Notes under the pieces: generated by a model | Databases searched by the model: none | What the model was told of the DNA's origin: nothing | The model's input: only the letters and a program-made list of their open reading frames with translations | NCBI GenBank assembly: GCA_003194525.1 | Contig: NBIV01000003.1 | Span: forward strand, 558,001 to 622,000 | Source of the DNA: Gracilariopsis chorda | Taxonomy: Eukaryota; Rhodophyta; Florideophyceae; Gracilariales; Gracilariaceae | Direction: 5' to 3' | DNA length: 64,000 nt | Shown: in pieces, positions 11,485-21,293 of the stretch | Layout of the letters: every line of letters begins with the position of its first letter | Numbering within the stretch: the stretch's first letter is position 1 | Translations under genes and position numbers: made by a program

Positions 11485-12432
11485 ATGGAAACACCTCTCG
11501 CAACCGCCACAAAACCGCCTCATACAAACGACGCTCAACCCACCCCACAACACCCCCGTCAACTCCACAATCCTTTTCGAACTGCCGTCCCCATACAACC
11601 AGCCCCAGCCCCACCCCCCGTTGAATGTCCGCCCGTCGTCTTTCCAGAGCCGCTTCCCGTGCAGCCTGTCAACCCGCAGAAGGATGCCGCCAAAGGTCGC
11701 GACAGCAAGGAGCGCAAGTCTCGTGCTGGCGCGCCGAACTACTCGCAGGAAGACGTCGTAGCTCTGCTTCGCTTTGTTGAGGACGTTGAACCACTGGGAT
11801 CGGGAAACTGGGCTCTTGTAGCTCTCAAGTTCGCACAGTGGGCTATTGAAAATGAACGTCCTCATCGAGAACAGATTTCTCTGCGAAATAAGTTTGATAA
11901 GTTGGCCAACACAAAGATCAGTCCTGCAGACCCGCTTTGTCCACCAAACGTCCGTAAGGCTAAGAGCATTGCACGAGCCATTCACAACAAATACGCAACC
12001 ATGCATCTGGATGAGGAGGATTTGGAGGAGCGCGATTTAACTGGAGCCAAGTCAAAACAGGAAGATCACGATCAAGATGCAAAGCACTCGCGCTCCAATT
12101 CGGATGAAGAAGACGCCGATGTCGTTGCACCACGCCCGAAGAAGAGAAAGAAAGGTCCTCATCCGCCTACTCCGAATCTCAACACTGAGGAACTGCTTCT
12201 AACATATGTAGGTCAAATGACCAAGCATATTGGATCAATCGCCAAATCGCTTACTTCAGAACCGTCAACCCCCGTCAACAAGAGTCTTGCGTCCTTATCC
12301 AAGGAAGATGTGCATGAAATCGTCAAGAGAGAAGTGCGCGAAAGTATGATGGTCACCAACAACATCTTGTCTAAGATGAATTTGATGCTGGAGAACATCA
12401 GTGCCAAGATGAACGCTCCGAAATCGGATTAG
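11485..12432 (+). CDS. SANT/Myb-like DUF6818-type protein
   Basis: 315 aa. A proline-rich N-terminus (1-70) precedes a three-helix SANT-like domain at ~80-165 (YSQEDVVALLRFVEDVEPLG, GNWALVALKF, REQISLRNKFDKLANT, DPLCPPNVRKAKSIARAI). This pattern, with its R-NKFDKL and DP-CPPNVR-AK motifs, is one I associate with DUF6818 proteins, known from oomycetes and red algae. It is followed by an acidic segment, a basic nuclear-localisation-like cluster (PRPKKRKKG, ~211-219) and a C-terminal coiled-coil region (EDVHEIVKREVRESM). A DNA- or chromatin-binding role is likely but unproven. The gene starts 279 bp beyond the MULE target duplication and is not part of that element. These proteins are often multicopy, so an origin from a transposon is possible. 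Confidence 0.65.
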   Translation: METPLATATKPPHTNDAQPTPQHPRQLHNPFRTAVPIQPAPAPPPVECPPVVFPEPLPVQPVNPQKDAAKGRDSKERKSRAGAPNYSQEDVVALLRFVEDVEPLGSGNWALVALKFAQWAIENERPHREQISLRNKFDKLANTKISPADPLCPPNVRKAKSIARAIHNKYATMHLDEEDLEERDLTGAKSKQEDHDQDAKHSRSNSDEEDADVVAPRPKKRKKGPHPPTPNLNTEELLLTYVGQMTKHIGSIAKSLTSEPSTPVNKSLASLSKEDVHEIVKREVRESMMVTNNILSKMNLMLENISAKMNAPKSD

Positions 12433-12932
12433 CCGCTCAATGGTGACTATCAGCATGAAAGGTAGATATCGCTTACTCCTGCTTTGAAACCAATCAACCT
12501 CGAGATGTGACTACACGTGAATACGCGTGACGCTTAGTTGTTGTGTATAGTATGTGCTACGTATGATTTGAGAAATCTGAACGACACCTGCAGAACGGAA
12601 CATACAACTTGCATCTGCATCGGTAAACTCGCAAGAACTTCGGATTCCAAACATCCTGCGGTGTAGATAGCATGAGTTGTCCAACCATGTGCTTTATTGT
12701 GTCGGAAGGCCTTGGTCCATAAACAAACGCTGACTTTTCTTGACGGACAAGAATCGGACATTGCGCTCAGCATACATCACTTCCTGCGTATGACGCTCAT
12801 CATTAGAACAAAGCAGCTCTGAACATGTACGAATTCTCAAACTACACTCAACCGGACTGCCAGCACCGTCCGTACTTGGGATAAGCACAAGCCCTCCTGA
12901 CAGCCGGTGCGATTATCGGCATGTTCGCTGTT
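12433..12932. other. Intergenic, no clear feature
   Basis: Minus-strand open frames at 12694-12888 have coding-like codons (RNVRFLSVKKSQRLF) but no recognisable family. They could be a 3' exon of the candidate small gene at 12933-13266. Confidence 0.3.
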
Positions 12933-13266
12933 TCAGCTCGTTCTAGAAACAACTGGCGATACGCCTGCGACGATTACTATTAGAACTAGTAATAATGCTG
13001 TTGGTTCTTCTGATGTGTGATCGGGATTACCGCGGGCTGCACATGGATCAGGACCACGAACTCCAATGTGATATCCTTTATGATACGAATTGTACCTTTG
13101 CAGTGCAAACTTCGGCTTCCCCTTATTCCTCATACGAAGAGCTAGTTTGCGGGACTGAATAGGGATTAGTTGTTCAACTTACCTTCCGTATCATGGATCT
13201 GGGAAGCTGGACGGCCGAACACATATCTATGATATCAATCGTACTACTGTACAATGTAGATACCAT
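12933..13266 (-). CDS. Candidate small spliced gene, function unknown
   Basis: Starting at ATG 13266, 28 codons run to a perfect GTAAGT donor (13182). A CAG acceptor at 13155 follows after only 28 nt, the intron containing an ACTAAT branch-like motif. The second exon (13154-12933) reads SRKLALRMRNKGKPKFALQRY and ends at a TGA. An alternative model uses GTAATC within exon 2 and a TTTCTAG acceptor near 12942. The position, divergent from PSF3 across an E2F-bearing promoter, is typical for a real gene here, but a 28-nt intron is unusually short and the product matches nothing I know. Confidence 0.3.
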
Positions 13267-13365
13267 CGGGTGCGGCACCCTTCCGGTTTCTGAGATGGGC
13301 TGAGGTGCCACGGCTGTGCACCTGCTCTGTGCTCTGAATCGCACTTTTTGCAGGGCAAGAGCAGC

Positions 13366-13415
13366 GCGCGCCAAAATTCAAAATTGCTCTAAAATGGCGC
13401 GCCGGTTTTGGCGCC
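13366..13415. promoter_or_regulatory. E2F-type sites upstream of PSF3
   Basis: TTTTGGCGCC lies at 13406-13415. An inverted copy, GCGCGCCAAAA (the complement reads TTTTGGCGCGC), lies at 13366-13376, and a related AAAATGGCGCGCC starts at 13391. These match the TTTSSCGC E2F/DP consensus. They sit 196-245 bp upstream of the PSF3 ATG. Confidence 0.75.
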
Positions 13416-13610
13416 CGAGCGAAACACAGTGGCATCCAAGCATGCGAACTGCCATGTCTTTTAACTGCCAGCTTCTTGCTCGAGTGCCGTCTCTACCCAT
13501 CGCCCCGTGCGCTCCCCTCCTGGTTCTATCCTCTTCGCCGCGGTCATCAGCCATAGCAAAGCACATCCTCTCTTTCTCTCTTGGCGGAACCGGAACAATT
13601 CATCCCCAGC

Positions 13611-14276
13611 ATGGAGGATTACTTTTCTATCGATGACATTCTCGCGGGCAATCATTGCATCTCAACCACTTTTGAGGAGCAAGGCTTCTTACTGGGTCAT
13701 CTGGACCCTGAAAATGTTATGGATTGGAACGCGAACAACTGTAATCCAGACGATTATGATAACGACCCCGATCTAGACCGTCACATGCCAAAAGGAATGA
13801 CAGTGGCTCTACCGTATTGGCTCGCAGAAGCTCTCGCGGCTCGCAATTTCGCAAAGGTACAGCTTCCTCGGTGCTATGGAAAGAGCACTAGACAAGCCTT
13901 GCGAGCTGATGCACGCTCAGTGGATCTACGCAGCAAATGTGACAACTATTATGCCCTGGGTGTGCGTTTGGCAAGACTCTTAGTTGGTGATGATGTCACC
14001 TTCCCTGGCGTGCTGCTTCGTGCTTTTGCGGCTCGGTGTTGGTCCATTGCGGACATGGCCGTCTTCTCGGGTGATAGAGGTGCACATGCTATGAAAGGAT
14101 TTGACTTGCTTGAATGTGACTTGTTCTGCGATATACATGGCATTGCAGTGGCTACGCGGAGATGGAAAGAACGACGGGGTGATAGGATTTCGGGAAGCGG
14201 AGCGCACTTCCGCAAGAGACCGAGAGAAGAAATTGGAAGCCCGGTCACACCATCGACGCGTCCGAGAACGAGTTAG
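13611..14276 (+). CDS. PSF3: GINS complex subunit Psf3
   Basis: 221 aa, close to the human protein (216). GINS (Sld5-Psf1-Psf2-Psf3) joins Cdc45 and MCM2-7 to form the replicative CMG helicase. Diagnostic stretches are YFSIDDILAG at the N-terminus (the Psf3 B-domain opening), then LPYWLAEALAARNFAKVQLP and the A-domain helices (NYYALGVRLARLLVGDD, LLRAFAARCWSIADMA). The C-terminal ~40 residues (FRKRPREEIGSPVTPS) are basic and poorly conserved. I start at the ATG at 13611 because upstream in-frame codons lack an ATG. E2F sites precede it, matching MCM3, MCMBP and the Pol delta subunit elsewhere in the window. Confidence 0.85.
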   Translation: MEDYFSIDDILAGNHCISTTFEEQGFLLGHLDPENVMDWNANNCNPDDYDNDPDLDRHMPKGMTVALPYWLAEALAARNFAKVQLPRCYGKSTRQALRADARSVDLRSKCDNYYALGVRLARLLVGDDVTFPGVLLRAFAARCWSIADMAVFSGDRGAHAMKGFDLLECDLFCDIHGIAVATRRWKERRGDRISGSGAHFRKRPREEIGSPVTPSTRPRTS

Positions 14277-15189
14277 TTGCTCGTTGTTGGATGCTGTGAA
14301 CTATTTGCCTATTCTTTGTTTGGACGCTTGCATATTCTTGTTCAACTGAAACCATATGCCACTCACAATCTCGGTAACCGCTTTTTTGGTTTACATATCA
14401 TCGTCGGACATCATCAGCTCGATAGGGATTAACGTACCTAGCGAGTGTTGCGTATTGTTTAACCGCGCACAGCTTCAATCGGTGCTTCATGTGTTGTATA
14501 CCGAGGTTAGGGCCCACCGTTTCATCCCATTTCTGAACCTCGACTACCGTTCTATTGCAACAAGTACAACACCACAGATAAGAGGCTGGGAGCACTGCTG
14601 TTTGGGTTGAACAATGCGATTTTGATGATGAGAGGATAGATCATTTTGCGTCTCGAAACAATCTTACAACTCCGAGAATGTTGCTGTTTGTCGGCGGATG
14701 AAGCCTAATTCCCACATGGGTGTACTAAGTCTCCAAGGAGCTAGCCTCTGCCGCAAAAGGCAAGTCTTCGAGGCAGACCCAGTTGCGGATCCATTGTGCT
14801 TCCTCCTGTTTCGCATCGACAGGAAGGTCGGCACACCAGGGCGGGCGGGTTAATGCATTGTGCTCGAAGCGGGACCACTTGGGGTCCCCGAGTGATCCCT
14901 CAGCAGCACTAATCCAACAAAAAGCGACTTGGCATCGCAGCTTTACGGATGAGATACGACAATTTCAACTTCAGACAATTTCGCCGAGGATGTTTCTCCT
15001 CTCTAGCAATGTTACTCAAGTTTAACACGAAAACTGAAGATATGGATAGCTGTTGTTCTGCACTACGGGTGAGAGCGCTGTCCCCGATAGTTGGTCAAGA
15101 ATAGAAGTACGGCGAAGTTTCGTGGGAAACGAAAAGAAAACGATGTAGATGCTCTGTAGGAGTATGGTTTATGTGAAAAGATTTGCAAT
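14277..15189. other. Intergenic between PSF3 and LeuRS (convergent 3' ends)
   Basis: About 0.9 kb. I see no conserved ORF, repeat or RNA gene. It probably contains both 3' untranslated regions. Confidence 0.4.
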
Positions 15190-18100
15190 CTACTTCGAAG
15201 TTACGAGGTTGACTAGCTTATCCGGAACGTAAATCTGTTTTCTTATGGTCAATCCGTCGAGGTACTTTTGCACTTGTTTCACATCCATTGCAGCGTCCAG
15301 AATGTCATCCTTAGTTGCAGAAGACGGTACCTCAATTCGGCTCCTTACCTTTCCATTTACCTGAACTACGATCATTTTGTTGTCTTCAACATCGTATTCT
15401 TCTTTGTACTGCGGCCATTCCGTATGGGCTAAGATACTCTTTTCGCCTATTCTTTCCCACAACTCTTCTGAGATGTGTGGCGCATATGCAGAAAGCATGG
15501 ATATAAAAGGAACCAGAACTTCTCGTGGTCTTGAATCCCACTTCGTCGCAGCGTTAACGAATTCCGTCATCGCGGAAATCGCGGTGTTGAAACGCAGCCC
15601 CTCTGTATCTGCCGTCACTCTCTTGATTGTTTGATGGAGTATCTTTCGCTGGTCTACTGTTGCCTCTCCATCATTTACCGCGTCACACAGGCCATCAGTT
15701 AGTGGGTCAACTACCAGGCGCCACGCACGTGCCAGAAATCTTGACATTCCTTGCACTCCTTTGGTTCCCCATGGTTTCACTTGTTCAAGAGGGCCCATAA
15801 ACATGAGATAACATCTTAGAGCATCAGCACCATAGGAGTTAATCACGGCATCCGGATTAACAACATTACCTCTGCTCTTTGACATTTTGTGGGCTCTAGA
15901 CAGCACTCGAATAGATTGGTTGAGTTTCAAGGCCATATGCTCTCCTTTCTTAACCAAGTCTTCAGCAATCACCTTCACTGCTTTGAGAGACTCTCCGGTT
16001 TTGATATGTACATTACCAACAGAGTCAACAAACTTTGCGGAGACCCACTCACCGGAATCGTTCTTAAATCCAATGTGTTCCATTTCACCGAGAATCATAC
16101 CCTGATTCACCAGTCGTTGAAATGGTTCCTTTGTTGATACCACGCCAATATCATAGAGAACCTTGTGCCAAAATCGTGAGTACAGAAGATGCAAAACCGC
16201 GTGTTCTACTCCTCCGACATACATGTCCACTGGCATCCAGTACTGCTCAAGTTCTGGGTCCACTGGAGCGCCTGGATTCTTTGGATCTATAAAACGGAGA
16301 TAGTACCAGCACGAACCGGCCCATTGGGGCATTGTATTCGTTTCTCGTACGGCCTTTTCACCCGTACTTCTGTCTACAGTGTTAACCCAGTCGTCCACGA
16401 CGGAAAGAGGTGACTCACCTGTCCCAGATGGGGTGTAGGAATCAACATCTGGAAGAGTTATAGGAAGTTCGGACTCATCAACTGCCTTTGCTTCTCCATC
16501 AACAAAAACGATCGGGAATGGTTCTCCCCAATAACGTTGCCGCGAAAACAGCCAGTCGCGTAGTTTGTAATTCACCCGCAGCTTCCCTAGTTGTTTGTTC
16601 TCAAGGTGTTGAATGAGACGCTCTTTTGCTTCGGAAGATGTGACTCCATCAAGATCTATTCCAGCTGCGCCTTCCCAATTCATGACCTTTCCCTCACTCG
16701 TGAAGGCACCTTCAGATACATCGCCCTCTATTACCTGCTTTATGGGCAGGGAGAAGGTTTTTGCAAATTCGTAATCACGTGCATCGTGTCCTGGTACGGC
16801 CATTACTGCGCCAGTTCCATAGCCTCCAAGCACGTAATCTCCTACCCATACTTGAACGTCTTCCCCGTTAATAGGGTTTTTAGCGTAAGACCCAGTCCAA
16901 ACACCTGTCTTCTCGCGGGCAAGACCCTCACCAGTTCGCTCACGATCACTTTTACGTCTCGCTTTTTCGATGTAGTCTTGAACTTCGGCCCGTTTAGTTG
17001 TGGTCATCAAATAATCGAGATCTTCCCATTCTGGTGCAACAACAACGTATGACACTCCGCACACGGTCTCTGGTCTGGTTGTGTATACATCTATATCGAT
17101 CTGCACCTCAGAATTTTCGGGGTTTGTCGCTTTGAATGAAAGTTCGACTCCCACGCTTTTCCCAATCCAGTTGCGTTGCATGTCTTTCACACTCTCTGGC
17201 CAGTCCAGGTCGTCCAAGTCCTCGAGAAGGCGTTCCGCATACTCCGTGATTTTGAGCACCCATTGCTTCATTTGGCGCCTCTCAACGGGATGGCTCCCTC
17301 GCTCAGATAAACCGTCAATCACCTCTTCATTTGCAAGAACAGTTCCAAGAGCTGGACACCAGTTCACTGGTTTGTTATCTTGATAGGCAAGACCCTTTTC
17401 CCACAGTTTAAGGAAAATCCACTGTGTCCATTTGTAGTAGTTCGGGTCAGTTGTCCTCACTTCTCGACCCCAATCGTAGCTGAAGCCTAGAGCCTGAAGC
17501 TGTTCCCGGAAGCGCGTGATGTTCTGTTCTGTTGTAATTGCAGGATGAGTTCCTGTGGTGAGCGCATATTGTTCAGCAGGTAGCCCAAATGCGTCCCATC
17601 CCATGGGGTGCATCACATTATAACCTTGCTTGCGCTTAAAGCGGGCGAGAATATCCGTGGCGGTGTAACCTTCTGGGTGACCTACGTGAAGTCCAGATCC
17701 CGAAGGATAGGGAAACATATCAAGCACATAGTATTTCGGCTTTGAGGTGTCTAATTCTGGGGGATCTGGCACCCCATAGTCCCCCCGCTCCGCCCATATT
17801 CCTTGCCATTTCGGTTCGAAAGAACGGAAGTCGTAACTCACAGGTGGTTCAGATTGGTTTGTTGAAGGCTCGGGAACTCCATTAGATGCGGCGCAGCATT
17901 GAAACCGAGTGGTACGTCCAGTTGCGGCTGCAGAGAAAATGCCCTGAGGCTTAAAATGGTTCCTTGTTGTGAATGTAGATGAGCCTAACCTGGATTGGAC
18001 CGCGGACTTTAAACTATGTCTGAATGCGCAGCTTCTCCATGAAGCTGGCGTTAGGAACGATGGCTGTGCTCTGGAACGCATGAATGCATTAACGGTGAGT

Positions 18101-18210
18101 CGAAGATGCGCAGAGAGATTGGAAGCCCCCCGAAGATGTAGTGTGCGGCTCCAGGACGATAGTGATATGCCGCTTTGGAACTGTAGCGCAGAGCACATGA
18201 AAGTCATCAT
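15190..18210 (-). CDS. Leucyl-tRNA synthetase, bacterial/organellar type
   Basis: 1,006 aa. It attaches leucine to tRNA-Leu in plastid and/or mitochondrion. The first ~115 residues are Ser/Arg-rich and poor in acids, as expected of a transit peptide, before the enzyme proper (FEPKWQGIW). The class I HIGH motif appears as [12 protein letters not shown] (~173) and the KMSKS loop as [15 protein letters not shown] (~770). Between them are the CP1 editing domain ([31 protein letters not shown]) and the bacterial-type [13 protein letters not shown] signature. The C-terminus ends in the bacterial-like anticodon and C-terminal domain ([11 protein letters not shown]). It is one uninterrupted exon. The leader type cannot be decided from sequence alone, and dual targeting is common in this family. 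Confidence 0.93.
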   Translation of the reverse strand: MMTFMCSALQFQSGISLSSWSRTLHLRGASNLSAHLRLTVNAFMRSRAQPSFLTPASWRSCAFRHSLKSAVQSRLGSSTFTTRNHFKPQGIFSAAATGRTTRFQCCAASNGVPEPSTNQSEPPVSYDFRSFEPKWQGIWAERGDYGVPDPPELDTSKPKYYVLDMFPYPSGSGLHVGHPEGYTATDILARFKRKQGYNVMHPMGWDAFGLPAEQYALTTGTHPAITTEQNITRFREQLQALGFSYDWGREVRTTDPNYYKWTQWIFLKLWEKGLAYQDNKPVNWCPALGTVLANEEVIDGLSERGSHPVERRQMKQWVLKITEYAERLLEDLDDLDWPESVKDMQRNWIGKSVGVELSFKATNPENSEVQIDIDVYTTRPETVCGVSYVVVAPEWEDLDYLMTTTKRAEVQDYIEKARRKSDRERTGEGLAREKTGVWTGSYAKNPINGEDVQVWVGDYVLGGYGTGAVMAVPGHDARDYEFAKTFSLPIKQVIEGDVSEGAFTSEGKVMNWEGAAGIDLDGVTSSEAKERLIQHLENKQLGKLRVNYKLRDWLFSRQRYWGEPFPIVFVDGEAKAVDESELPITLPDVDSYTPSGTGESPLSVVDDWVNTVDRSTGEKAVRETNTMPQWAGSCWYYLRFIDPKNPGAPVDPELEQYWMPVDMYVGGVEHAVLHLLYSRFWHKVLYDIGVVSTKEPFQRLVNQGMILGEMEHIGFKNDSGEWVSAKFVDSVGNVHIKTGESLKAVKVIAEDLVKKGEHMALKLNQSIRVLSRAHKMSKSRGNVVNPDAVINSYGADALRCYLMFMGPLEQVKPWGTKGVQGMSRFLARAWRLVVDPLTDGLCDAVNDGEATVDQRKILHQTIKRVTADTEGLRFNTAISAMTEFVNAATKWDSRPREVLVPFISMLSAYAPHISEELWERIGEKSILAHTEWPQYKEEYDVEDNKMIVVQVNGKVRSRIEVPSSATKDDILDAAMDVKQVQKYLDGLTIRKQIYVPDKLVNLVTSK

Positions 18211-18300
18211 ATGAGCTCATGCCTGAGTTGAGTGTTCGGCTCAGATGCGATGTGAGATCCGCCCGCTAAACGAACGATTGGTTCAACGTTGTCGTCTAAA

Positions 18301-18543
18301 ATGTTTCGCAAAATCAGCGCGCTCTCAGCTGTCCAGCGCGGCATGCACAGAAGCGTGCACATTCAGCAATACCCAGGAGCACCCCTGGCACCGTTGGTAA
18401 TCAACTTTTTCTCAGGATATGGAGGATCGGATCCATCCACCACATTTTGGCTCTGGCGCAGCATGCAGAACCCCCGTTGCTGCGCCAAGCCAAAGATGGA
18501 TCCGAAGGCATATTCTTGTAGAGGACATAAATATAATCCTTGA
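18301..18543 (+). CDS. Small protein with mitochondrial-like presequence
   Basis: 80 aa, ATG at 18301, divergent from LeuRS with only 90 bp between the starts. The N-terminus (MFRKISALSAVQRGMHRSV) is Arg/Ser-rich, hydroxylated and acid-free, like a mitochondrial targeting peptide. The rest (GYGGSDPSTTFWLWRSMQNP, two adjacent Cys) matches no family I recognise. A second open frame overlaps from 18419 to 18619 and would be joined if the 19 nt GTAATC...CTCAG at about 18395 were removed, but that is too short for a normal intron. A small respiratory-complex subunit is possible. Confidence 0.4.
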   Translation: MFRKISALSAVQRGMHRSVHIQQYPGAPLAPLVINFFSGYGGSDPSTTFWLWRSMQNPRCCAKPKMDPKAYSCRGHKYNP

Positions 18544-18946
18544 CCACTGGTACCATTTAACATTGGCTTGTGATCGACACGGCATCGCTGATGTGTTCGC
18601 CCTAAGCTTATCCCAATGAGATGGAATGAGCTCATTTCGATATTATCTTATGATTTACATTCCTCTGATCACGGGACTGTGAAGTGTCCGATATTCGACT
18701 TTCATGATGGTGCGACATCATGATATGGAGGAGCTGACACACAAACTCCACTTTGGGACGATATTCGAATGAAGAATCTTTGACGCAGTTCTACGTTAGG
18801 AATACTATGGACTTCCACATCTTTACAGGTTTGACTTGCGACCGTAGGTCAACGATAGAAGCACGATGGTGGACAAGCGCTCCGCTCCGCTACAATTAGA
18901 TCACCAGTTCTCTATCCACAGTGGTAGATGCTGAGGTCTCTGAGGT
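18544..18946. other. Intergenic
   Basis: Holds only a small perfect hairpin, TCATGATG (18702-18709) and CATCATGA (18716-18723). No other feature seen. Confidence 0.4.
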
Positions 18947-20716
18947 CTATGATCTCCCACGCTGTTCTCGTTTCTGCTCCAAATCCAGAGCATAGCGCCA
19001 TCTATGAACAGTCATTACACTTTCCCCGTGCATCCGAGCACAAGCTCTAGCCACACCAAGCCATTTCTGCAGGGTGTCCTGCCCGTCTTTCGCCGCACCA
19101 TTTCGCCTGGCTTCGACGTATACCTTCTCCACATCCTGTGTAGTCTCAGGAGATATGTCAAAAACACCATCTTCAGCAAATAGTGCAAGCGCCAATCTCA
19201 GCTTCCTCAGCAGATCGGAGTTATAAGCATTCCACTGCTGCAACTCAAGTCCAGGATTTGGTTTCACTCGGACGACTACATCCGCAGGGACAACAGACTT
19301 CCCCCCTTTGGACAGCAAAACTGTACAACAGTCGACTCCAACTTCAGACTCATAGTACACAAATTCAATGGGCATGGAGCACCTTTGCGACACATTTGTC
19401 AATGCCTTAATGTTCTTCACTCCGCGCTTACCAAGCCGCCCATTTGTCATGTTGCACTCGTTTGTAATGAGGCAAGTGCCAGCCGCCATTTGAAGGGCAC
19501 CAGCTTTCAGTCTATTCATATCGTAATCCTTCCTTGGGTACATCTCTGTAGCGTTCAACGAAGACAAGTTAACTTCGATTTCGACGACTGTGGGGAATAC
19601 TTCCTTAATAGCTCTGGCGAGTTCCTGGACAGCACTGGCCGTAGAGTCACTCGGGAGAACAATGTTAACCGAGAGCTTGCCAAGAACGTTATCACCCCGT
19701 GTCCGAATCGGCCGAGACAGGAGACACATGACCAAGTATTCAGCTGCGAGTAAGTCGTTAAATAAGGCCGAAGCAAAGTAGCGCACCAGTAATTCTCGAA
19801 GGCCTCCAACCAAGGACTGAGCTTCCTTCTTGGCCTCGACGAGTTGATCGGCACCGAGTGCTTTGGTTAGAGGGTTGTGTTCCCACGATTTCATCTCTCG
19901 CCACGAAATGACGTGCAATCGCTTCACATTCGCTGGATTGCGAGCAAGTACTTCATTCTGAAGGCCCTCACCATTCTCAGTGGCCCCGTCCATATTGAAC
20001 TCAAGGGCATCTTGAAGTACACCGACGACTTCAACCATACTATTGATCTTAAGATCACGGCCGGTTGCGGTGTCGTAAAGCTTTGCGACAATAGCAGACG
20101 CACCATGTTGATTATGAACCGGAAGATTAAGCCCCATGGAAGAGATTAGAACAGACCCTGCCACCCCATCAGCGCAGTGGCGTTTGGATGATGCTTGATC
20201 CGCATTTACAGGTTCAGGTGGTAAAGTCACAGGTATAGAAGGCGGGGTTGTACTCTGAGGGGCTGGCCCAGCATCTGACATTTGATCGTCTGATTCACGA
20301 GGTCTCTTCTGACCATTAGGATTGTTTGCCGATTTTGGAACGACACCTGGTTCAACACGGTCCGGTAGCGTCCACTTGCTCTGTCCGGGCCGAGAGACTA
20401 GGTACACAGGAAGCCTTTCGCAAAGAACTGCCTGAGCATGATCAGATGCAGCTGCATTCTCCACGAGCAAACCGGATTGTCCATCTGGAGAGGATGCAAC
20501 GAAGAGCTCAGTGTCCCATATGTCCTGGACCAGAGCATTGTAACGGACCCATGTTCCCACAGTGGCGCGCGGGTCATCGACGTGCGGAATGTACTCCAAT
20601 GGGGGCGGTACGAGGGCGGACAGGACCCTGTCGATTGGTGTATCTGGCTCGTTGATGAGAGCGTGAGCCTTGGCGACTGGATCCTTTGTGAAGTTTGTGG
20701 GGATACCGACCATCAT
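18947..20716 (-). CDS. MCMBP: MCM-binding protein (MCMBP/ETG1 family)
   Basis: 589 aa. MCMBP binds MCM3-7 subunits in the nucleus, assists their assembly and is linked to MCM unloading and cohesion; the plant orthologue ETG1 is an E2F target. The N-terminus has the family pattern (LSALVPPPLEYIPHVDD, TWVRYNALVQDIWDTELFV). The middle is a Pro/Ser/Asp linker (residues ~125-185). The C-terminal half carries the conserved ...YLVMCLLSRPIRTRGDNVLG, LAAGTCLITNE-like (MAAGTCLITNECNMTNG) and final HGE..T..RW segments. It is divergent from MCM3 across a 577-bp promoter with two E2F sites, a functional pairing since the products interact. Confidence 0.88.
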   Translation of the reverse strand: MMVGIPTNFTKDPVAKAHALINEPDTPIDRVLSALVPPPLEYIPHVDDPRATVGTWVRYNALVQDIWDTELFVASSPDGQSGLLVENAAASDHAQAVLCERLPVYLVSRPGQSKWTLPDRVEPGVVPKSANNPNGQKRPRESDDQMSDAGPAPQSTTPPSIPVTLPPEPVNADQASSKRHCADGVAGSVLISSMGLNLPVHNQHGASAIVAKLYDTATGRDLKINSMVEVVGVLQDALEFNMDGATENGEGLQNEVLARNPANVKRLHVISWREMKSWEHNPLTKALGADQLVEAKKEAQSLVGGLRELLVRYFASALFNDLLAAEYLVMCLLSRPIRTRGDNVLGKLSVNIVLPSDSTASAVQELARAIKEVFPTVVEIEVNLSSLNATEMYPRKDYDMNRLKAGALQMAAGTCLITNECNMTNGRLGKRGVKNIKALTNVSQRCSMPIEFVYYESEVGVDCCTVLLSKGGKSVVPADVVVRVKPNPGLELQQWNAYNSDLLRKLRLALALFAEDGVFDISPETTQDVEKVYVEARRNGAAKDGQDTLQKWLGVARACARMHGESVMTVHRWRYALDLEQKREQRGRS

Positions 20717-21293
20717 GTGAATGGGGAAGAAGAGAACCTAAAGTTGGAAGAGGGTACTAGGGTGTAGTCGTGGAATTCTGAAAGCTTGGGTGAACGCCGA
20801 AGGGCTGTTAGAGGCGACTAAATAGCGTTCTGTGGGGGCTCTTGATGTGCAGATGAGCCGTCGGAGTCTCGTGGAGGATCTTGAGGGTGGTAGGGCGTAA
20901 CGAGTAACGGGAGTGGCGCTAGGCACGCGAGTGCTGTGGTCTATTTGGCACATCAGAATCGCGTCTTGCAACTTTGGCGGGAAAAGGTTCTACTGCTGCT
21001 ATGCGTATGTACACTCGTCCACGTGACGCCTATTCGTTGGTTATGAAGAGTATTTGAGCCGTGAACAAACGCAGCAAAACTGTTTTGGCGGGAAATCTCA
21101 GGGACGGTGTCTGGCTCTCTACTACCGCAAGGCTCCACTTATTAGTACTCGCGAACTCTTCGATTCTTGTCCGCCCGTGCCCAACACAGTCCTATTTCCC
21201 ACTCTGTCGCTCGATTCTAGCATTCCTCTTCTTTCTGGATTCCTCTCTTTCCTTAAGCATCTATCTTCTTCCACACATCAGGCTTTCGCAAAT
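20717..21293. promoter_or_regulatory. Divergent MCMBP/MCM3 promoter with two E2F sites
   Basis: TTTGGCGGGAAA occurs at 20973-20984 and again at 21084-21095 (preceded by another T), both on the plus strand and about 110 bp apart. This is the canonical strong E2F site. One site lies about 257 bp from the MCMBP start and the other about 200 bp from the MCM3 start. The open frame that begins at 21054 crosses the second site and has no family similarity before the ATG at 21294, so I treat it as 5' untranslated sequence. Confidence 0.85.

Noticed and set aside
21054-21293. 80-residue N-terminal extension of MCM3
   Set aside because: It also crosses an E2F site. MCM3 homology begins after the ATG at 21294.
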